This document shows positions 17,079 through 26,259 of a stretch of DNA of 64,000 nucleotides, piece by piece. Source of the stretch: Polyangiaceae bacterium (GTDB lineage Bacteria; Myxococcota_A; Polyangia; Polyangiales; Polyangiaceae). The stretch spans positions 682,001 through 746,000 of the forward strand of contig JACKEA010000003.1 in assembly GCA_020633235.1 (NCBI GenBank). Reading direction: 5' to 3'. How positions within the stretch are numbered: position 1 is the stretch's first letter; each line of letters opens with the position of its first letter. The translations under genes and the position numbers were made by a program. The notes beneath the pieces are model-generated. The model searched no databases and was not told the origin of the DNA. It saw only the letters and a list, made by a program, of their open reading frames with translations.

Positions 17079-20000
17079 ATGGTTCGGCCCGAACCGGACA
17101 TGGAAGCAAGCGAGCAGAACGCCGAGCTGACGGTGGTCGATTCGGGCACGGTGCAAACCGGCGAAAAGCCTTCCCGCGCGTTCGCGGACGGAAGCCTGAT
17201 CTGCGAGCGCTATCGCGTGGAACGGCTGCTCGGCTTGGGTGGATTCGGCGAGGTGTACCAGGTCGTGGACGAGCGCTCTGGCCACCGGCTGGCGTTGAAG
17301 CTCGCTCGTCTTCTGGACGCGGACGCCCGCTCCCTCGACACGCTGCGAGCCGAATTCTCGCTGCTCGCTTCGCTCTCGCACCCAAACCTGGCGGAAGTGC
17401 ACGACTTCGGAAACGTGAGCGACGACGTCGCCTACTTCACCCAGTCTTTGGTGACCGGCGTCCCCTTGGCGGAGAGCAGCCTGCGTCCGGACGATCCCAA
17501 GAGCCTGCCGTTGTGGACGCAGCTGTGTCGCGCCCTCGAGTATCTCCACGCTCGCGGCATCCTGCATCGGGACGTGAAGCCTTCCAACGTCTTGGTGGAC
17601 GAAGCCGGCGGGCGGCTGACGCTGCTGGACTTCGGTATTTCGCGCGCCTTCGGCGGTGCTGACGACTATCGGCTGGTCGGTACCTTCGCCTACATGGCAC
17701 CGGAGGCGATCACGGCGGGCCCTTTGGACGCCCGGGCGGATCTCTACTCCCTCGGCGTGGTGCTCTACCGCCAAGTGATGGGCGAAGCGCCGTATCACGG
17801 CACAGGTCCCCAGATCCTCGCGAAGCACCTGACCGCGAGGGTGCCGCCCCTCTCCGGCGTGAGTCCGCGAGTTGCCGAGGTGATCCTCCGGCTCCTGGCC
17901 AAGGATCCGGGCGCCCGCTACGCCTCCGCAGCCGAAGTCTTGAGCGCGCTGGCCGCCGCCAACGACGCCCCTCTCCCCGCGGAAGCGCCGGAAACGCTGG
18001 CGAGCTACGTGCTCTCCGGTCGGTTCGTCGGACAAGAAGACGCCGTCGCGAACCTGCGTCAGTGTGTCGTCGTCGACGAGCCGAGCGGTGCGGCGACGTT
18101 GGTCTTGGGCGGAGCCGGCAGCGGGAAATCGCGTTTGCTCCGTGAGCTGCAAAAGCACGTGCAGCTTGCCGGGCGAAACTGGGTCCAGGTGCGCGTTCAG
18201 GCGAGCTGGGCCGCCAAGTCGGTGGTGCCGTCCATCGCGCGGGCCGTGCTCACGCCGGCGGTCGTCGATCGCCTTTCGGAGGACGACCGCCGCGAGCTTG
18301 CCCGAGCCTTGCCGGAGCTCCGCCGCCGCCGCGAACGCCTGGGCATCGCGATGGATCCGAAGCGCGCACGCCGCACGCGCATCGAGGCCCTGGGCCGCGC
18401 CCTGGCGCTGTGCTTCGAGCATACCCCCGGCGTGCTCGCCGTCGAAGACGTCCACTGGGCCGACGCCGACGTGGTGGAGCTGCTGACGGCGCTGGTGCAA
18501 AGCGCTCGCCGGGAGCACGCTCGCGCCCATTTCCTGATCTCGTCCCGCCCGAACCCATTGGTGGAACCGCTGCCGTCCGAAGTGGGGGCCGACACCATCC
18601 GTTGCGAGGAGCTGTCGCCGGACGCCGTCCGACAGCTCCTGGATTCGATGTTCGGCCAAACGGATCTGCTCGCCGGCAGCGAGCTCGGGCAGCGTCCGAC
18701 GACGGCGCAGCACGTGCAGGAATCCTTGCGCTTGGCGCTGGAGACCGGCGCCATCGCCCGCACTGACGGCCGCTGGGTCGCGCGTCGCCCGCTGCCGGAT
18801 CTGCCCATCGCCGAGGTGCTTCGCGCTCGCATCCGGCAGCTGGACGCCGAGAGCCGCCGGGTCGCCTTGAGCGTCGCCGTGCTCGGCGGCGAGTGCTCTG
18901 GCGCCGAAGCGGCCGTCGTCGCCGAGCGGGATCCATCTCGTGCGGCGCTCGCGGTGCGACGGCTGGTGCGAGCCGGGCTGGTCGAGGAGCGCTCCGACGA
19001 GCGCGGCCGACCCCAGTACGCAATGCACGACCGATACCGGGAGATGGTGCTTTCCTCCGCGCCGGCGCGGACACTCCGGGCAGCGCACCGGCGAGCCGGC
19101 GCCTTGCGCCGCAAGACGGGAGGCAAGGACTGGCGCAAGCTGCTCTCCGCCGCGGACCACTTCGCTCGCGGTGAGGATCTCGGTCGCGCCGTGTCCATCG
19201 CCCGCGCCGCGGCGCGGGCCGCGGAAGCCGCGGGACGCCCGGATCAGACGGTGCTCGCCATCGCGACGGAAATCGAGCTGTACGGCCGCCAGGGCGAGGT
19301 CCCGGTCTCGGTGTGGCTCGAGGCGCTGGACGTCAACGTGCTCGCGGGCTTCGGCGACGCCGCGGACGAAGCGCTCGCAGCTCTGAACGCCCGGCTCGAC
19401 GGCTGCGCTCCGCGTGAGCAGATGGAAATCCGACTGCGCCAGGCTCGCAGCGCCGTGGCGCGCGGCGAGCCGGCCCGCGCGCGCGAGCTCTTGGAAGGCA
19501 TCAAGGCACCGGAGCTCTCGGCGGAGGTCGCGCTGAGCCGCGCAACGATCCACGAGGACTACGGCGACCAGCAGCAGGCGTTGGTCGACTACACCCGCGC
19601 GGCGACCCTCGCCGCCGAGGGTGAGCGGCACGGGTTCGCGTCGAGGGCCTGGCTCGGCGCGTCACTATCGAGCCTGCGTTTGGGGCAGCCGGAAGTCGCT
19701 CGCGAGCACGCCCGGCGTTCGGTAGCCACTGCCCGTGCGGCTCGAGATCCGGTGGCGCAATCCGAGGCGCTGCGTGCGCTGGGGAATGCCGAACGCGAGG
19801 TCGGCCGAGTGAGCGCGGCACTCGGCCTGTACCGCCAGGCGGTACGCCGGGCTCGAGAAGGTGGCAGCGCCGAGGGCGAGGCCAAGGCGCTGAACAACCT
19901 GGGGACCGTGTGCCAATGGACAGGGCTCATCGTGGAGGCAACGGCCGCCTTCGAACGTTCGAGCGAGCTGAAGGAACGCCTGGGCTTGCGTGCCTCCGCG

Positions 20001-20708
20001 CTGATCACCAAGAACAACCTCGGTCAGCTGTACCTGGCCGTCGGTCGGTTGGACGACGCCGAGCGCGAGCTCTCGTCCATCGTGGGACCGTCCAGCCCCG
20101 CTGCACCCGTGATCGCGGCCCTGGCAAACTCCAACCTGGGAGACTTGGCGGTGCTCCGAGGCCACCTCGACAAAGCCGTGGACTACTACCGACGCGGGCA
20201 CGAGCAAAACCGAGAGCGATCAGTGGCGGTGCAGGACTCCCACGCTCTGTGTGGCCTGACGCGGGCACTATTGATGCGCGACAAACCCGACGAAGCACGG
20301 CGCTATCTCTCGAAGTTCGACGAGCTGGAGGGGCGAGCGGAGCTTTCGGAATCCCGCCAGCGCCACTGTTCCGCGACGGCCGCGGTATGGGACTACGAAG
20401 GCGACTCCCAGCGCGCCCTGGATAGCCTGCGACCGGCCCTCGACGACAGCCGCATGCGCTTCTCCGACGTGTTCGCGACGGCGCTCGAGGTCCGACTGAT
20501 GGAGGCCGTGCTGCTGGCGCGCCTGGGTCGCCGAAAGCAGGCGGCGCGCCGACTCGAAGGCGCGGCGAAGGCGCTCGGCACCCACGCCGCGAAGATGGGC
20601 GACGAAAGGGCGGCGCGGCGCTTCGTGGCGGCGAGCCCGGTCCATCGCGCCATCGAGCAGCGGCGGCTGGACGCACCCCGCGGTTGGTATTGGCCGCCCG
20701 ACGTGTGA
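17079..20708 (+). CDS. Ser/Thr protein kinase fused to ATPase and TPR domains
   Basis: A protein of 1209 residues (an alternative ATG lies seven codons in). Residues about 40-300 are a Hanks-type kinase with a Gly-rich loop 'GLGGFGEV', the invariant Lys in 'LALKLA', 'HRDVKPSN', DFG and APE, so it should be active. Residues about 335-600 form a STAND/AAA-type ATPase with Walker A 'GGAGSGKS' (near 344) and Walker B 'VLAVEDVHWAD' (near 450). The C-terminal half consists of TPR-like repeats for protein binding. No membrane segment is seen, so it is probably cytoplasmic. Such kinase-ATPase-TPR proteins are typical of myxobacteria. Target unknown. Confidence 0.92.
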   Translation: MVRPEPDMEASEQNAELTVVDSGTVQTGEKPSRAFADGSLICERYRVERLLGLGGFGEVYQVVDERSGHRLALKLARLLDADARSLDTLRAEFSLLASLSHPNLAEVHDFGNVSDDVAYFTQSLVTGVPLAESSLRPDDPKSLPLWTQLCRALEYLHARGILHRDVKPSNVLVDEAGGRLTLLDFGISRAFGGADDYRLVGTFAYMAPEAITAGPLDARADLYSLGVVLYRQVMGEAPYHGTGPQILAKHLTARVPPLSGVSPRVAEVILRLLAKDPGARYASAAEVLSALAAANDAPLPAEAPETLASYVLSGRFVGQEDAVANLRQCVVVDEPSGAATLVLGGAGSGKSRLLRELQKHVQLAGRNWVQVRVQASWAAKSVVPSIARAVLTPAVVDRLSEDDRRELARALPELRRRRERLGIAMDPKRARRTRIEALGRALALCFEHTPGVLAVEDVHWADADVVELLTALVQSARREHARAHFLISSRPNPLVEPLPSEVGADTIRCEELSPDAVRQLLDSMFGQTDLLAGSELGQRPTTAQHVQESLRLALETGAIARTDGRWVARRPLPDLPIAEVLRARIRQLDAESRRVALSVAVLGGECSGAEAAVVAERDPSRAALAVRRLVRAGLVEERSDERGRPQYAMHDRYREMVLSSAPARTLRAAHRRAGALRRKTGGKDWRKLLSAADHFARGEDLGRAVSIARAAARAAEAAGRPDQTVLAIATEIELYGRQGEVPVSVWLEALDVNVLAGFGDAADEALAALNARLDGCAPREQMEIRLRQARSAVARGEPARARELLEGIKAPELSAEVALSRATIHEDYGDQQQALVDYTRAATLAAEGERHGFASRAWLGASLSSLRLGQPEVAREHARRSVATARAARDPVAQSEALRALGNAEREVGRVSAALGLYRQAVRRAREGGSAEGEAKALNNLGTVCQWTGLIVEATAAFERSSELKERLGLRASALITKNNLGQLYLAVGRLDDAERELSSIVGPSSPAAPVIAALANSNLGDLAVLRGHLDKAVDYYRRGHEQNRERSVAVQDSHALCGLTRALLMRDKPDEARRYLSKFDELEGRAELSESRQRHCSATAAVWDYEGDSQRALDSLRPALDDSRMRFSDVFATALEVRLMEAVLLARLGRRKQAARRLEGAAKALGTHAAKMGDERAARRFVAASPVHRAIEQRRLDAPRGWYWPPDV

Positions 20709-20715
20709 CGTGCGC

Positions 20716-20740
20716 GACGGGTATCGCGCCGCACCAACAA
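20716..20740 (-). repeat. 25-bp convergent-end element, copy B
   Basis: Read on the - strand it is TTGTTGGTGCGGCGCGA, TA, then CCCGTC. It starts 7 bp after the kinase stop and points towards the kinase 3' end, the same relation to a neighbouring stop codon as in copies A and D. The fliW terminator hairpin lies just beyond it. Confidence 0.75.
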
Positions 20741-20756
20741 GAAAACGAAAAGAGGT

Positions 20757-20792
20757 GAGCCCGCCAGATCCAGGGCAGGATCTGGCGGGCTC
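20757..20792 (-). terminator. Rho-independent terminator after fliW
   Basis: A perfect 15-bp inverted repeat, arms 20757-20771 and 20778-20792 with loop AGGGCA. On the - strand it is followed by ACCTCTTTTCGTTTTC, a T-rich stretch, so it should stop transcription from fliW. It may also act on the convergent kinase transcript, although no T-run follows in that direction. Confidence 0.85.
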
Positions 20793-20799
20793 GGTTGGA

Positions 20800-21303
20800 T
20801 CACTCCGCGGCCACGGTGGAAGCCTGGACCGGGGCGTTTTTGTCCATGGCCATCGTGGGATCGTTCGCGGTCGTCTCCCGAGGGAGGACGAACAGCTCGC
20901 GGGTGGAGTAACGAGTTCCTTCGAGGTGCATCTGCATGGCACGGCGTGTCGTCACATTGACGATGATGGGTGCCATGAGATTGACCGTCGCGGGCTGCCC
21001 GCGCTGCGCGCTGAGCATGGCCATCACTGCGATCTCGTCGCCGATGTCGCCCAAGTTCGCCATCTCCAGCGCGGTCTCCAGCGGGACGTCCGGATATTCG
21101 ACGCCCAAGCCATGGACCGACACGACCGGGAAGGCGATTTCCGGGGTTTTCACCGATTGCAGCCATCCGATACACGGGGAATCACCGTGACGGATGAGAG
21201 CGAACGCGGTTTCCTCGGGAAATCCGATGACGCCCGCGGGGAAGTAGATGAGCTCGGTAGCTTCGAGCTCGATGGTTCCAAACCGTGCACTTTCGATCTT
21301 CAT
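20800..21303 (-). CDS. fliW: Flagellar assembly factor FliW
   Basis: A protein of 167 residues. FliW binds CsrA and also flagellin, so that free flagellin releases CsrA to repress flagellin translation. The family is recognised from 'FGTIELEATELIYFPAGVIG' and 'VNLMAPIIVNVTTRRAMQ'. The last roughly 20 residues form a polar tail. The ATG at 21303 has GAAGGA upstream; longer frames run through the promoter region and are rejected. It has its own sigma-54 site at 21354-21369 and a strong terminator after it, so it can be a single-gene unit. Its partner csrA is 33 kb away in the same locus. Confidence 0.94.
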   Translation of the reverse strand: MKIESARFGTIELEATELIYFPAGVIGFPEETAFALIRHGDSPCIGWLQSVKTPEIAFPVVSVHGLGVEYPDVPLETALEMANLGDIGDEIAVMAMLSAQRGQPATVNLMAPIIVNVTTRRAMQMHLEGTRYSTRELFVLPRETTANDPTMAMDKNAPVQASTVAAE

Positions 21304-21353
21304 CTCGGAATCCTTCGTTTCGGAGCGACTACCGCCCATTCGGTGATTGGTGT

Positions 21354-21369
21354 TGCAATCGCGGTGCCA
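21354..21369 (-). promoter_or_regulatory. Sigma-54 promoter of fliW
   Basis: On the - strand the sequence TGGCACCGCGATTGCA matches the -24/-12 consensus at all invariant positions with the correct spacing. Expected transcription start is near 21343, giving a leader of about 40 bases that contains the fliW ribosome binding site. Confidence 0.85.
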
Positions 21370-21373
21370 ATTC

Positions 21374-22117
21374 TCAGGTCCCCGCAGGGATACGAACGAT
21401 GAACGTCGTGCCGCTTTCTTCGCCGGCATCGATGCCCAACCTGCCCCCGTGAGCTTCCACCACTCGATTGCAGAACGTGAGGCCCACGCCGGCGCCGCCA
21501 CTCGGCTCCCGCCCCGATCCGCAAAACAGATCGAACACGCGATCTTGATCCTGCGCCGGGATGCCGGGCCCCTCGTCGGAAACGGACAGCAGCAAGGTGT
21601 CGTCGGTGCAGCCGGAGTAGACCGTGACGGCGGTTCCGGCGGGCGCGACCCTCAAGGCGTTGTCGACCAGGTTGTCGAGCACGCGCTCGATGAGCTCGGT
21701 GTCGACGTCGGCGATGCCCTCCTCCCCGTTCTCCACCCGGAGCTCGACGCCCATCTGTCGGGCGCGGTCGCGGAAGCGGCGCACGACGCGCCGCGTGAAG
21801 GTGGACGCCGGCACCGGACGGCGGCTCAAGGGCAGCCTTCCCGGCCCCTCCCGCTCGGCACGGAGCGTCTGAAGCAGGAGCTTCGAGAGCTCACTGCACG
21901 TCTCCGCCATGTCCTGCACGCTGTCGGTCACGTCTCGAGACTCGTGACTCAGACGGCTTTGAAGCCACTCCAGGCTGGATTGCAGAGCGAACGCCAGGTT
22001 CTTGGCGTCGTGCAGCGCAAAGGTCCTGGTCTCCGAGGGCTGGAGGCTCTCACGGGCCAGGAAGACACCGGAAAGTTCGGCGTCCTCACCAGCGTCCCGC
22101 TTTCGTTCGAAGCCCAT
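21374..22117 (-). CDS. Soluble sensor histidine kinase-type protein
   Basis: A protein of 247 residues from the ATG at 22117, which has GGAG 8-11 bases upstream; a frame starting at 22180 also exists. It has no membrane segment or PAS domain. A candidate phospho-acceptor helix 'ALHDAKNLAFALQSSLEWL' (residues about 35-55) resembles an H-box, and the C-terminal half is an HATPase domain with N-box 'LDNLVDNALRV', 'DEGPGIP' and a glycine-rich 'GAGVGLTFCNRVVEAHGG'. It follows fliA by 63 bp, so it probably serves motility or regulates the sigma-54 activator. The cognate regulator is not evident. Confidence 0.8.
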   Translation of the reverse strand: MGFERKRDAGEDAELSGVFLARESLQPSETRTFALHDAKNLAFALQSSLEWLQSRLSHESRDVTDSVQDMAETCSELSKLLLQTLRAEREGPGRLPLSRRPVPASTFTRRVVRRFRDRARQMGVELRVENGEEGIADVDTELIERVLDNLVDNALRVAPAGTAVTVYSGCTDDTLLLSVSDEGPGIPAQDQDRVFDLFCGSGREPSGGAGVGLTFCNRVVEAHGGRLGIDAGEESGTTFIVRIPAGT

Positions 22118-22180
22118 CACACGTCTCCTCGTCTTCGGTGAACGACGCCGGAGCCCGGAGCTTGAGAAAAATACTTCCAC

Positions 22181-22891
22181 TCAGCGCCTCGGGCGGGGTC
22201 GATCCAGTCTGGCTCGAATCAGGTGCACCGCTTCCGAGTGGAGCTGGCACACGCGGCTCTCGGTCACACCGAGCACCTCGCCAATCTCGCGGAAGCTGCA
22301 CTGCTCTTGGTAGTAGAGGGCCAGCACCACCTGCAGGCGCTCGGGGAGCGAGGTCGTGATCTTGCTCACCTCCTCGATCAGCTCCGCGCGGGACGCAATG
22401 AACTCAGGCAGCGGCGCTTCCGACTGTTCGGCGCCCGTGAGTGACAGGCGAGCGTAGCCCGCCTCGGAGATCTCACCGAGGAGAGCGTGGTACTTCTCGA
22501 GGGTCAGACCGAGCTCGGCGGCGACCTCTTCTTCTTCCGGCATACGGCCGAGGCGCGTCGACAGCTCGGCGGCCGTCTCCGAGATCTTGCGCGAGGCGTT
22601 CCTGAGCTTGCGCGAGAGGGGATCGAGGCCGCGCAGGTAGTCGAGAATCGCTCCACGCACGCGGTAGGACGCGTAGGCCTGGAAGTGCTCGTCGTCCATG
22701 TCGGGGGTACGGCGAGAAAGCGCTTCCGCCATGCCGACCCATCCGGCGCTCAGCACGTCGTCGAAGCTGACACTGGACGGCAGCGTTCGCGTGGTGCGGA
22801 TGGCGATGCGCCGAACCATCGGCATGTACTGGTCCACCACGTCTCTTCCGTGGCGGGGCTGTCTCTGTTCGGCGGTACTCATGGCAATCAT
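22181..22891 (-). CDS. fliA: Sigma-28 family flagellar sigma factor FliA
   Basis: A protein of 236 residues that directs RNA polymerase to late flagellar promoters. Region 2 includes 'SFDDVLSAGWVGMAEALSRR' and 'YASYRVRGAILDYLRGLDPL', typical of FliA/WhiG sigma factors. Region 4 ends with the helix-turn-helix 'SFREIGEVLGVTESRVCQLH'. The start is ATG at 22891 or 22882; the first leaves an 8-bp gap to flhF and neither has a clear ribosome binding site. Its anti-sigma factor FlgM is encoded at 51586. The usual flhG between flhF and fliA is absent. Confidence 0.92.
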   Translation of the reverse strand: MIAMSTAEQRQPRHGRDVVDQYMPMVRRIAIRTTRTLPSSVSFDDVLSAGWVGMAEALSRRTPDMDDEHFQAYASYRVRGAILDYLRGLDPLSRKLRNASRKISETAAELSTRLGRMPEEEEVAAELGLTLEKYHALLGEISEAGYARLSLTGAEQSEAPLPEFIASRAELIEEVSKITTSLPERLQVVLALYYQEQCSFREIGEVLGVTESRVCQLHSEAVHLIRARLDRPRPRR

Positions 22892-22899
22892 TTCAGTGG

Positions 22900-24027
22900 T
22901 CAATTCGACCCCTCGGTCAGTGCCGCCACGACGGCGTCGATCGTTGCTGGCTGGATGTCCTCGGGAACTCGGGGCCCATCGCACAGGTAGTAGATGGGAA
23001 GCTCCTGCGGCAGCGCGGCGTGAACGATGCCGCCGTACTGAACCGTCTCGTCGAGCTTCGTGACGCAGATGCCGGTGAGGCCGGCGTCCAGGTAGCCTTT
23101 GACGACGCGCTCGGCGTCGCTGCCGCGCGTCCACGCCGGAAGCACGAGCATCACGTGGGTGTTGCGGTTTTCCACGGCCTGCACACAGCCCGGAACGATC
23201 CAGTCGGAGTCGGACGCCGTGCTGCGCCCGGCGGTGTCCACCAGAACCAGGGGCGTGCGCACCTCGGCGAGGGTGTTTTCGAACTCCTCCACGCTGCGCG
23301 CCACCCTGAGCGTCACGCCCATCAAGTTCGCGTAGCGTTGCCACTGCTCCAAGGCGCCGACGCGGAACGTATCGAGCGTGATGACGGTGACCGGATGGCC
23401 GTAGTCCAGGCGAGCGCGCGCCGCGATCTTGGCGAGGGACGTCGTCTTTCCGACGCCCGTCTGGCCCACGGCGAAGACGACAGTCGGCTCTTGGCAGGTC
23501 AAGAACTCTTGTGCGACCTGAATGCGGTCCCGGAGCTGATCCGCGAGCCAGTGCCTGAGAGCGAGCTCACCGCGACGCGCCGCCCGCGTCGACCCGGTCA
23601 CCAGCGTGCGCGCCAACCCGAGCTCGACGCCCCAGGAGGCCAACATCGAGAGGGCGCGCTGCTTGGGCGGACGGCTGGCGTTGAGATCCTCCAGCATGGC
23701 TCGCAGCGTCCCGATCTCCCGCTGGAGCTGGTGAACGTCCAGACCGAGGGTGGGTGTTCCATGGCCACGGCGCCCGCCGCTCCAGGGGCGAGCAGGAGCC
23801 GCCGAAGCACGCTCCGTCGGGTGCTTGCTGCGCGGGTCCTGGAATCCCCAGTTGAACCGCTCGTTGGGCGGCGCCGCCTCGATCTCCACGTAGTGGCTGC
23901 CCAGCGCGCCACCACGCCCGTTGCTCACCTTGCGCGTGGAGTAGATGATGGCGTCAGGACCGCAAGCGGCTTTCACTCGCGACAGGGCCTGGTTCACGTC
24001 CGCGCCCTTGAACGTCTGGTATTGCAA
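22900..24027 (-). CDS. flhF: Flagellar placement GTPase FlhF
   Basis: A protein of 375 residues, an SRP-type GTPase that helps place and number polar flagella. The N-terminal 'MQYQTFKGADVNQALSRVKA' is the FlhF-specific region; a Gly/Pro-rich linker covers 60-95. The NG domain starts near 100, with P-loop 'GQTGVGKTT' at 188-196, 'ITLDTFRVGALEQ' and 'VLVDTAGRS'. It lies 16 bp after flhA and 8 bp before fliA. Its usual partner FlhG (a MinD-like ATPase that stimulates FlhF) is not encoded in this window. Confidence 0.95.
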   Translation of the reverse strand: MQYQTFKGADVNQALSRVKAACGPDAIIYSTRKVSNGRGGALGSHYVEIEAAPPNERFNWGFQDPRSKHPTERASAAPARPWSGGRRGHGTPTLGLDVHQLQREIGTLRAMLEDLNASRPPKQRALSMLASWGVELGLARTLVTGSTRAARRGELALRHWLADQLRDRIQVAQEFLTCQEPTVVFAVGQTGVGKTTSLAKIAARARLDYGHPVTVITLDTFRVGALEQWQRYANLMGVTLRVARSVEEFENTLAEVRTPLVLVDTAGRSTASDSDWIVPGCVQAVENRNTHVMLVLPAWTRGSDAERVVKGYLDAGLTGICVTKLDETVQYGGIVHAALPQELPIYYLCDGPRVPEDIQPATIDAVVAALTEGSN

Positions 24028-24043
24028 GGGGTACCTCCTTCAA

Positions 24044-26134
24044 CTAGCCGAGCTCGCGCTCCTGAAGAGCAATCACCTCGAACGGTCGCAGCGTGGCGTC
24101 CGGCTCGATCTCCCGGAATGACAGGACGACGAGCGTGGGTACGCGACGTTCGGCAAACGCACGAACGTAGCGACGGATGTCGGGGCTGGAAACCACGACG
24201 GGAGCCATTCCCGCCGAGAGCATTCGTTGAGTAGCAGCCTCCAGCGACTCACCGAGCCGCTTGGCTTGCTCTGGGTCCAATGCACCACCCGTGCCCGCCG
24301 CGATCTCTCGCAGCGAGCGCCGGAAGATCTCCTCCACGCTGGCGTCCAGCACCAGCGTGGTGACGGCGCCATCGCGACCGGAAACCTGGGCCGTGAGCTG
24401 GCGAGACAGGCGCTGCCGCACCATTTCCGTGAGCTGTTCGGGGTCCCGCGTGTTCACGCTGAGCTCGATGAGCCCTTCCAAAATGGTGCGCAGATTGCGG
24501 ATGGAGACGTTCTCCCGCAGCAGGTTGCGCATCAGCTTGAGCACCTCGCCGAGGGACATTTGCCCGGGGATCAGGTCGTCCACCAGCTTGGGCGTGGAGC
24601 GCGAAAACACCTCGAAAAGGTGCGAAAGCTCGGCCCGGCCCAGGATCTCGTGGGCGTTCCGCCGCACCAGCTCCGCCAGGTGCGTGGCCACGATGGTGGT
24701 GTGGTCCACCACGGTGTAGCCGAGGGCCTCCGCCAGCTCTCGATCGCGCGCCGCGATCCAACGCGCCGGCGTACCGAAGGCGGGGTCCTTGGTGGCCTCG
24801 CCGTCGATGGGTGGCGCGTTTCCTGACGCGTCGAGCGCCAATAGCTTGCCGGCGCGAACCACGCCGGTGGCTACCTCGGTCCCCAGCAGCATGAAGCGAT
24901 ACGCGCCGGGCGAGATGGCGAGGTTGTCTCGAATGTGAACCGGGGGAATGACGATGCCCAAGTCCAACGCCACCTGCTTGCGCAGTGCGGAGATACGATC
25001 CACCAGCGTGCCGCCCACCTTCGGATCCACGATGCCGACCAGCTCGTAGCCGACCTCGAGCGCCATCACGTCCAGAGGCAGGGAGGTTTCGATGTCTTCC
25101 TGAGATGCTGGCTGGACCGGCGCGGAACCACCCTCGGTCGCTTCGCCCTCCGGCGGCGTTGGCGCGGCTTGCTGCTTCCGGGCCGTCCAGATCAACGCGC
25201 CGGCGATGCCCAGGAACGGCAACGCCGGCATCCCCGGCAGGAAAGCGAACACCGAGAGCACCGCGGCGGAGGCGATCATCGCGCGGCGGGAGCCGAGCAA
25301 CTGCGTGCGGAAAGCGCGGGTCAGCTGCTCTCCCGTGGCGGAACGGGTGACCACCACGCCCGCAGCGGTAGACACCAGAAGTGACGGCATCTGGCTGACC
25401 AGGGCGTCGCCGACGGACAGGATCGAGAAGGTTTCTGCCGCCGTGGAGAGCGACATTCCGCCCATCACGCCCAGGAGCAAACCGCCAACCAGGTTGATGG
25501 CGGTGATCAAGAGGCCCGCGATGGCGTCGCCCTTGACGAACTTGCTGGCGCCGTCCATCGCGCCGTAGAAGTCGGCCTCGCGCTCGATGGCCTTGCGCCG
25601 CGTGCGAGCAACGTCGGCGGAGATGATGCCGGCGTTGAGATCCGCGTCGATGGCCATCTGCTTGCCCGGCATGCCGTCCAAGGCGAAGCGCGCGGCGACC
25701 TCCGCCACGCGACCAGCACCCTTGGTGATGACCACGAAGTTGATGACCACCAGGATCAGAAACACGACGAGGCCGACGACCACGTTGCCGCCGACCACGA
25801 ACTTGCCGAACGTCTCGACCACCCTCCCCGCCGCGGCGTGTCCCTCCTTGCCGTTCAGCAGGATCAGGCGCGTGGTGGCGACGTTCAGGCTCAACCGGAG
25901 CAGCGTCGCGACCAGGATCACCGCCGGGAAGGAGCTGAACTCCAGAGGCTGCTCCATGAACAGGCCGATCAGGAACACGCCGATGCTGATGGCGAGACTG
26001 AAGGCCAGCAGACCGTCGATGAGGAAGCGCGGCAGCGGCAGCACCATCATCAGCACGATGCCGATGATGGCGAGGGGGACCGCCAATTCCTTGACGCTTC
26101 CCGAATCCGTCTGGGAGCCGGTCGCGGTCGTCAC
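24044..26134 (-). CDS. flhA: Flagellar export gate protein FlhA
   Basis: A protein of 696 residues, full length for FlhA. Eight membrane helices fill residues about 15-320 and carry the conserved cytoplasmic FHIPEP-type loop ('RFALDGMPGKQMAIDADLNA'). The C-terminal half is the cytoplasmic ring that docks chaperone-substrate complexes. The GTG start at 26134 is only 2 bases from the predicted sigma-54 transcription start; a TTG at 26083, just before the first helix, is the alternative. It heads the flhA-flhF-fliA-kinase operon. Confidence 0.95.
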   Translation of the reverse strand: MTTATGSQTDSGSVKELAVPLAIIGIVLMMVLPLPRFLIDGLLAFSLAISIGVFLIGLFMEQPLEFSSFPAVILVATLLRLSLNVATTRLILLNGKEGHAAAGRVVETFGKFVVGGNVVVGLVVFLILVVINFVVITKGAGRVAEVAARFALDGMPGKQMAIDADLNAGIISADVARTRRKAIEREADFYGAMDGASKFVKGDAIAGLLITAINLVGGLLLGVMGGMSLSTAAETFSILSVGDALVSQMPSLLVSTAAGVVVTRSATGEQLTRAFRTQLLGSRRAMIASAAVLSVFAFLPGMPALPFLGIAGALIWTARKQQAAPTPPEGEATEGGSAPVQPASQEDIETSLPLDVMALEVGYELVGIVDPKVGGTLVDRISALRKQVALDLGIVIPPVHIRDNLAISPGAYRFMLLGTEVATGVVRAGKLLALDASGNAPPIDGEATKDPAFGTPARWIAARDRELAEALGYTVVDHTTIVATHLAELVRRNAHEILGRAELSHLFEVFSRSTPKLVDDLIPGQMSLGEVLKLMRNLLRENVSIRNLRTILEGLIELSVNTRDPEQLTEMVRQRLSRQLTAQVSGRDGAVTTLVLDASVEEIFRRSLREIAAGTGGALDPEQAKRLGESLEAATQRMLSAGMAPVVVSSPDIRRYVRAFAERRVPTLVVLSFREIEPDATLRPFEVIALQERELG

Positions 26135-26146
26135 GCCTCGGGCATT

Positions 26147-26162
26147 TGCCAGAAGCGTGCCA
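26147..26162 (-). promoter_or_regulatory. Sigma-54 promoter of flhA operon
   Basis: On the - strand TGGCACGCTTCTGGCA matches the -24 element fully. The -12 element has one mismatch (TGGC for TTGC), but GG and GC are correctly spaced. Expected transcription start is near 26136, 2 bases before the annotated GTG of flhA, so the transcript would be nearly leaderless unless translation begins further in. Confidence 0.65.
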
Positions 26163-26232
26163 CCGGCGTGGCGGTCAGACAGGGGTAAATCCGTACAGTT
26201 TCCCGGTGTTCACTGGTGTCAACGGCTTGGCC

Positions 26233-26252
26233 CGCGCCAGGCCGCTGGCGCG
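26233..26252. terminator. Hairpin after the two-component module
   Basis: A perfect 7-bp inverted repeat (CGCGCCA, loop GGCCGC, TGGCGCG) lies 7 bp beyond the stop of the response regulator gene on the - strand and upstream of the flhA promoter. No T-run follows, so termination is possible but not certain. Confidence 0.4.
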
Positions 26253-26259
26253 CCGACGG

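Noticed and set aside
16292..17149. Longer uracil-DNA glycosylase start at 17149 or 17101
   Set aside because: These starts overlap the divergent kinase gene and add residues not expected in SMUG1 proteins.
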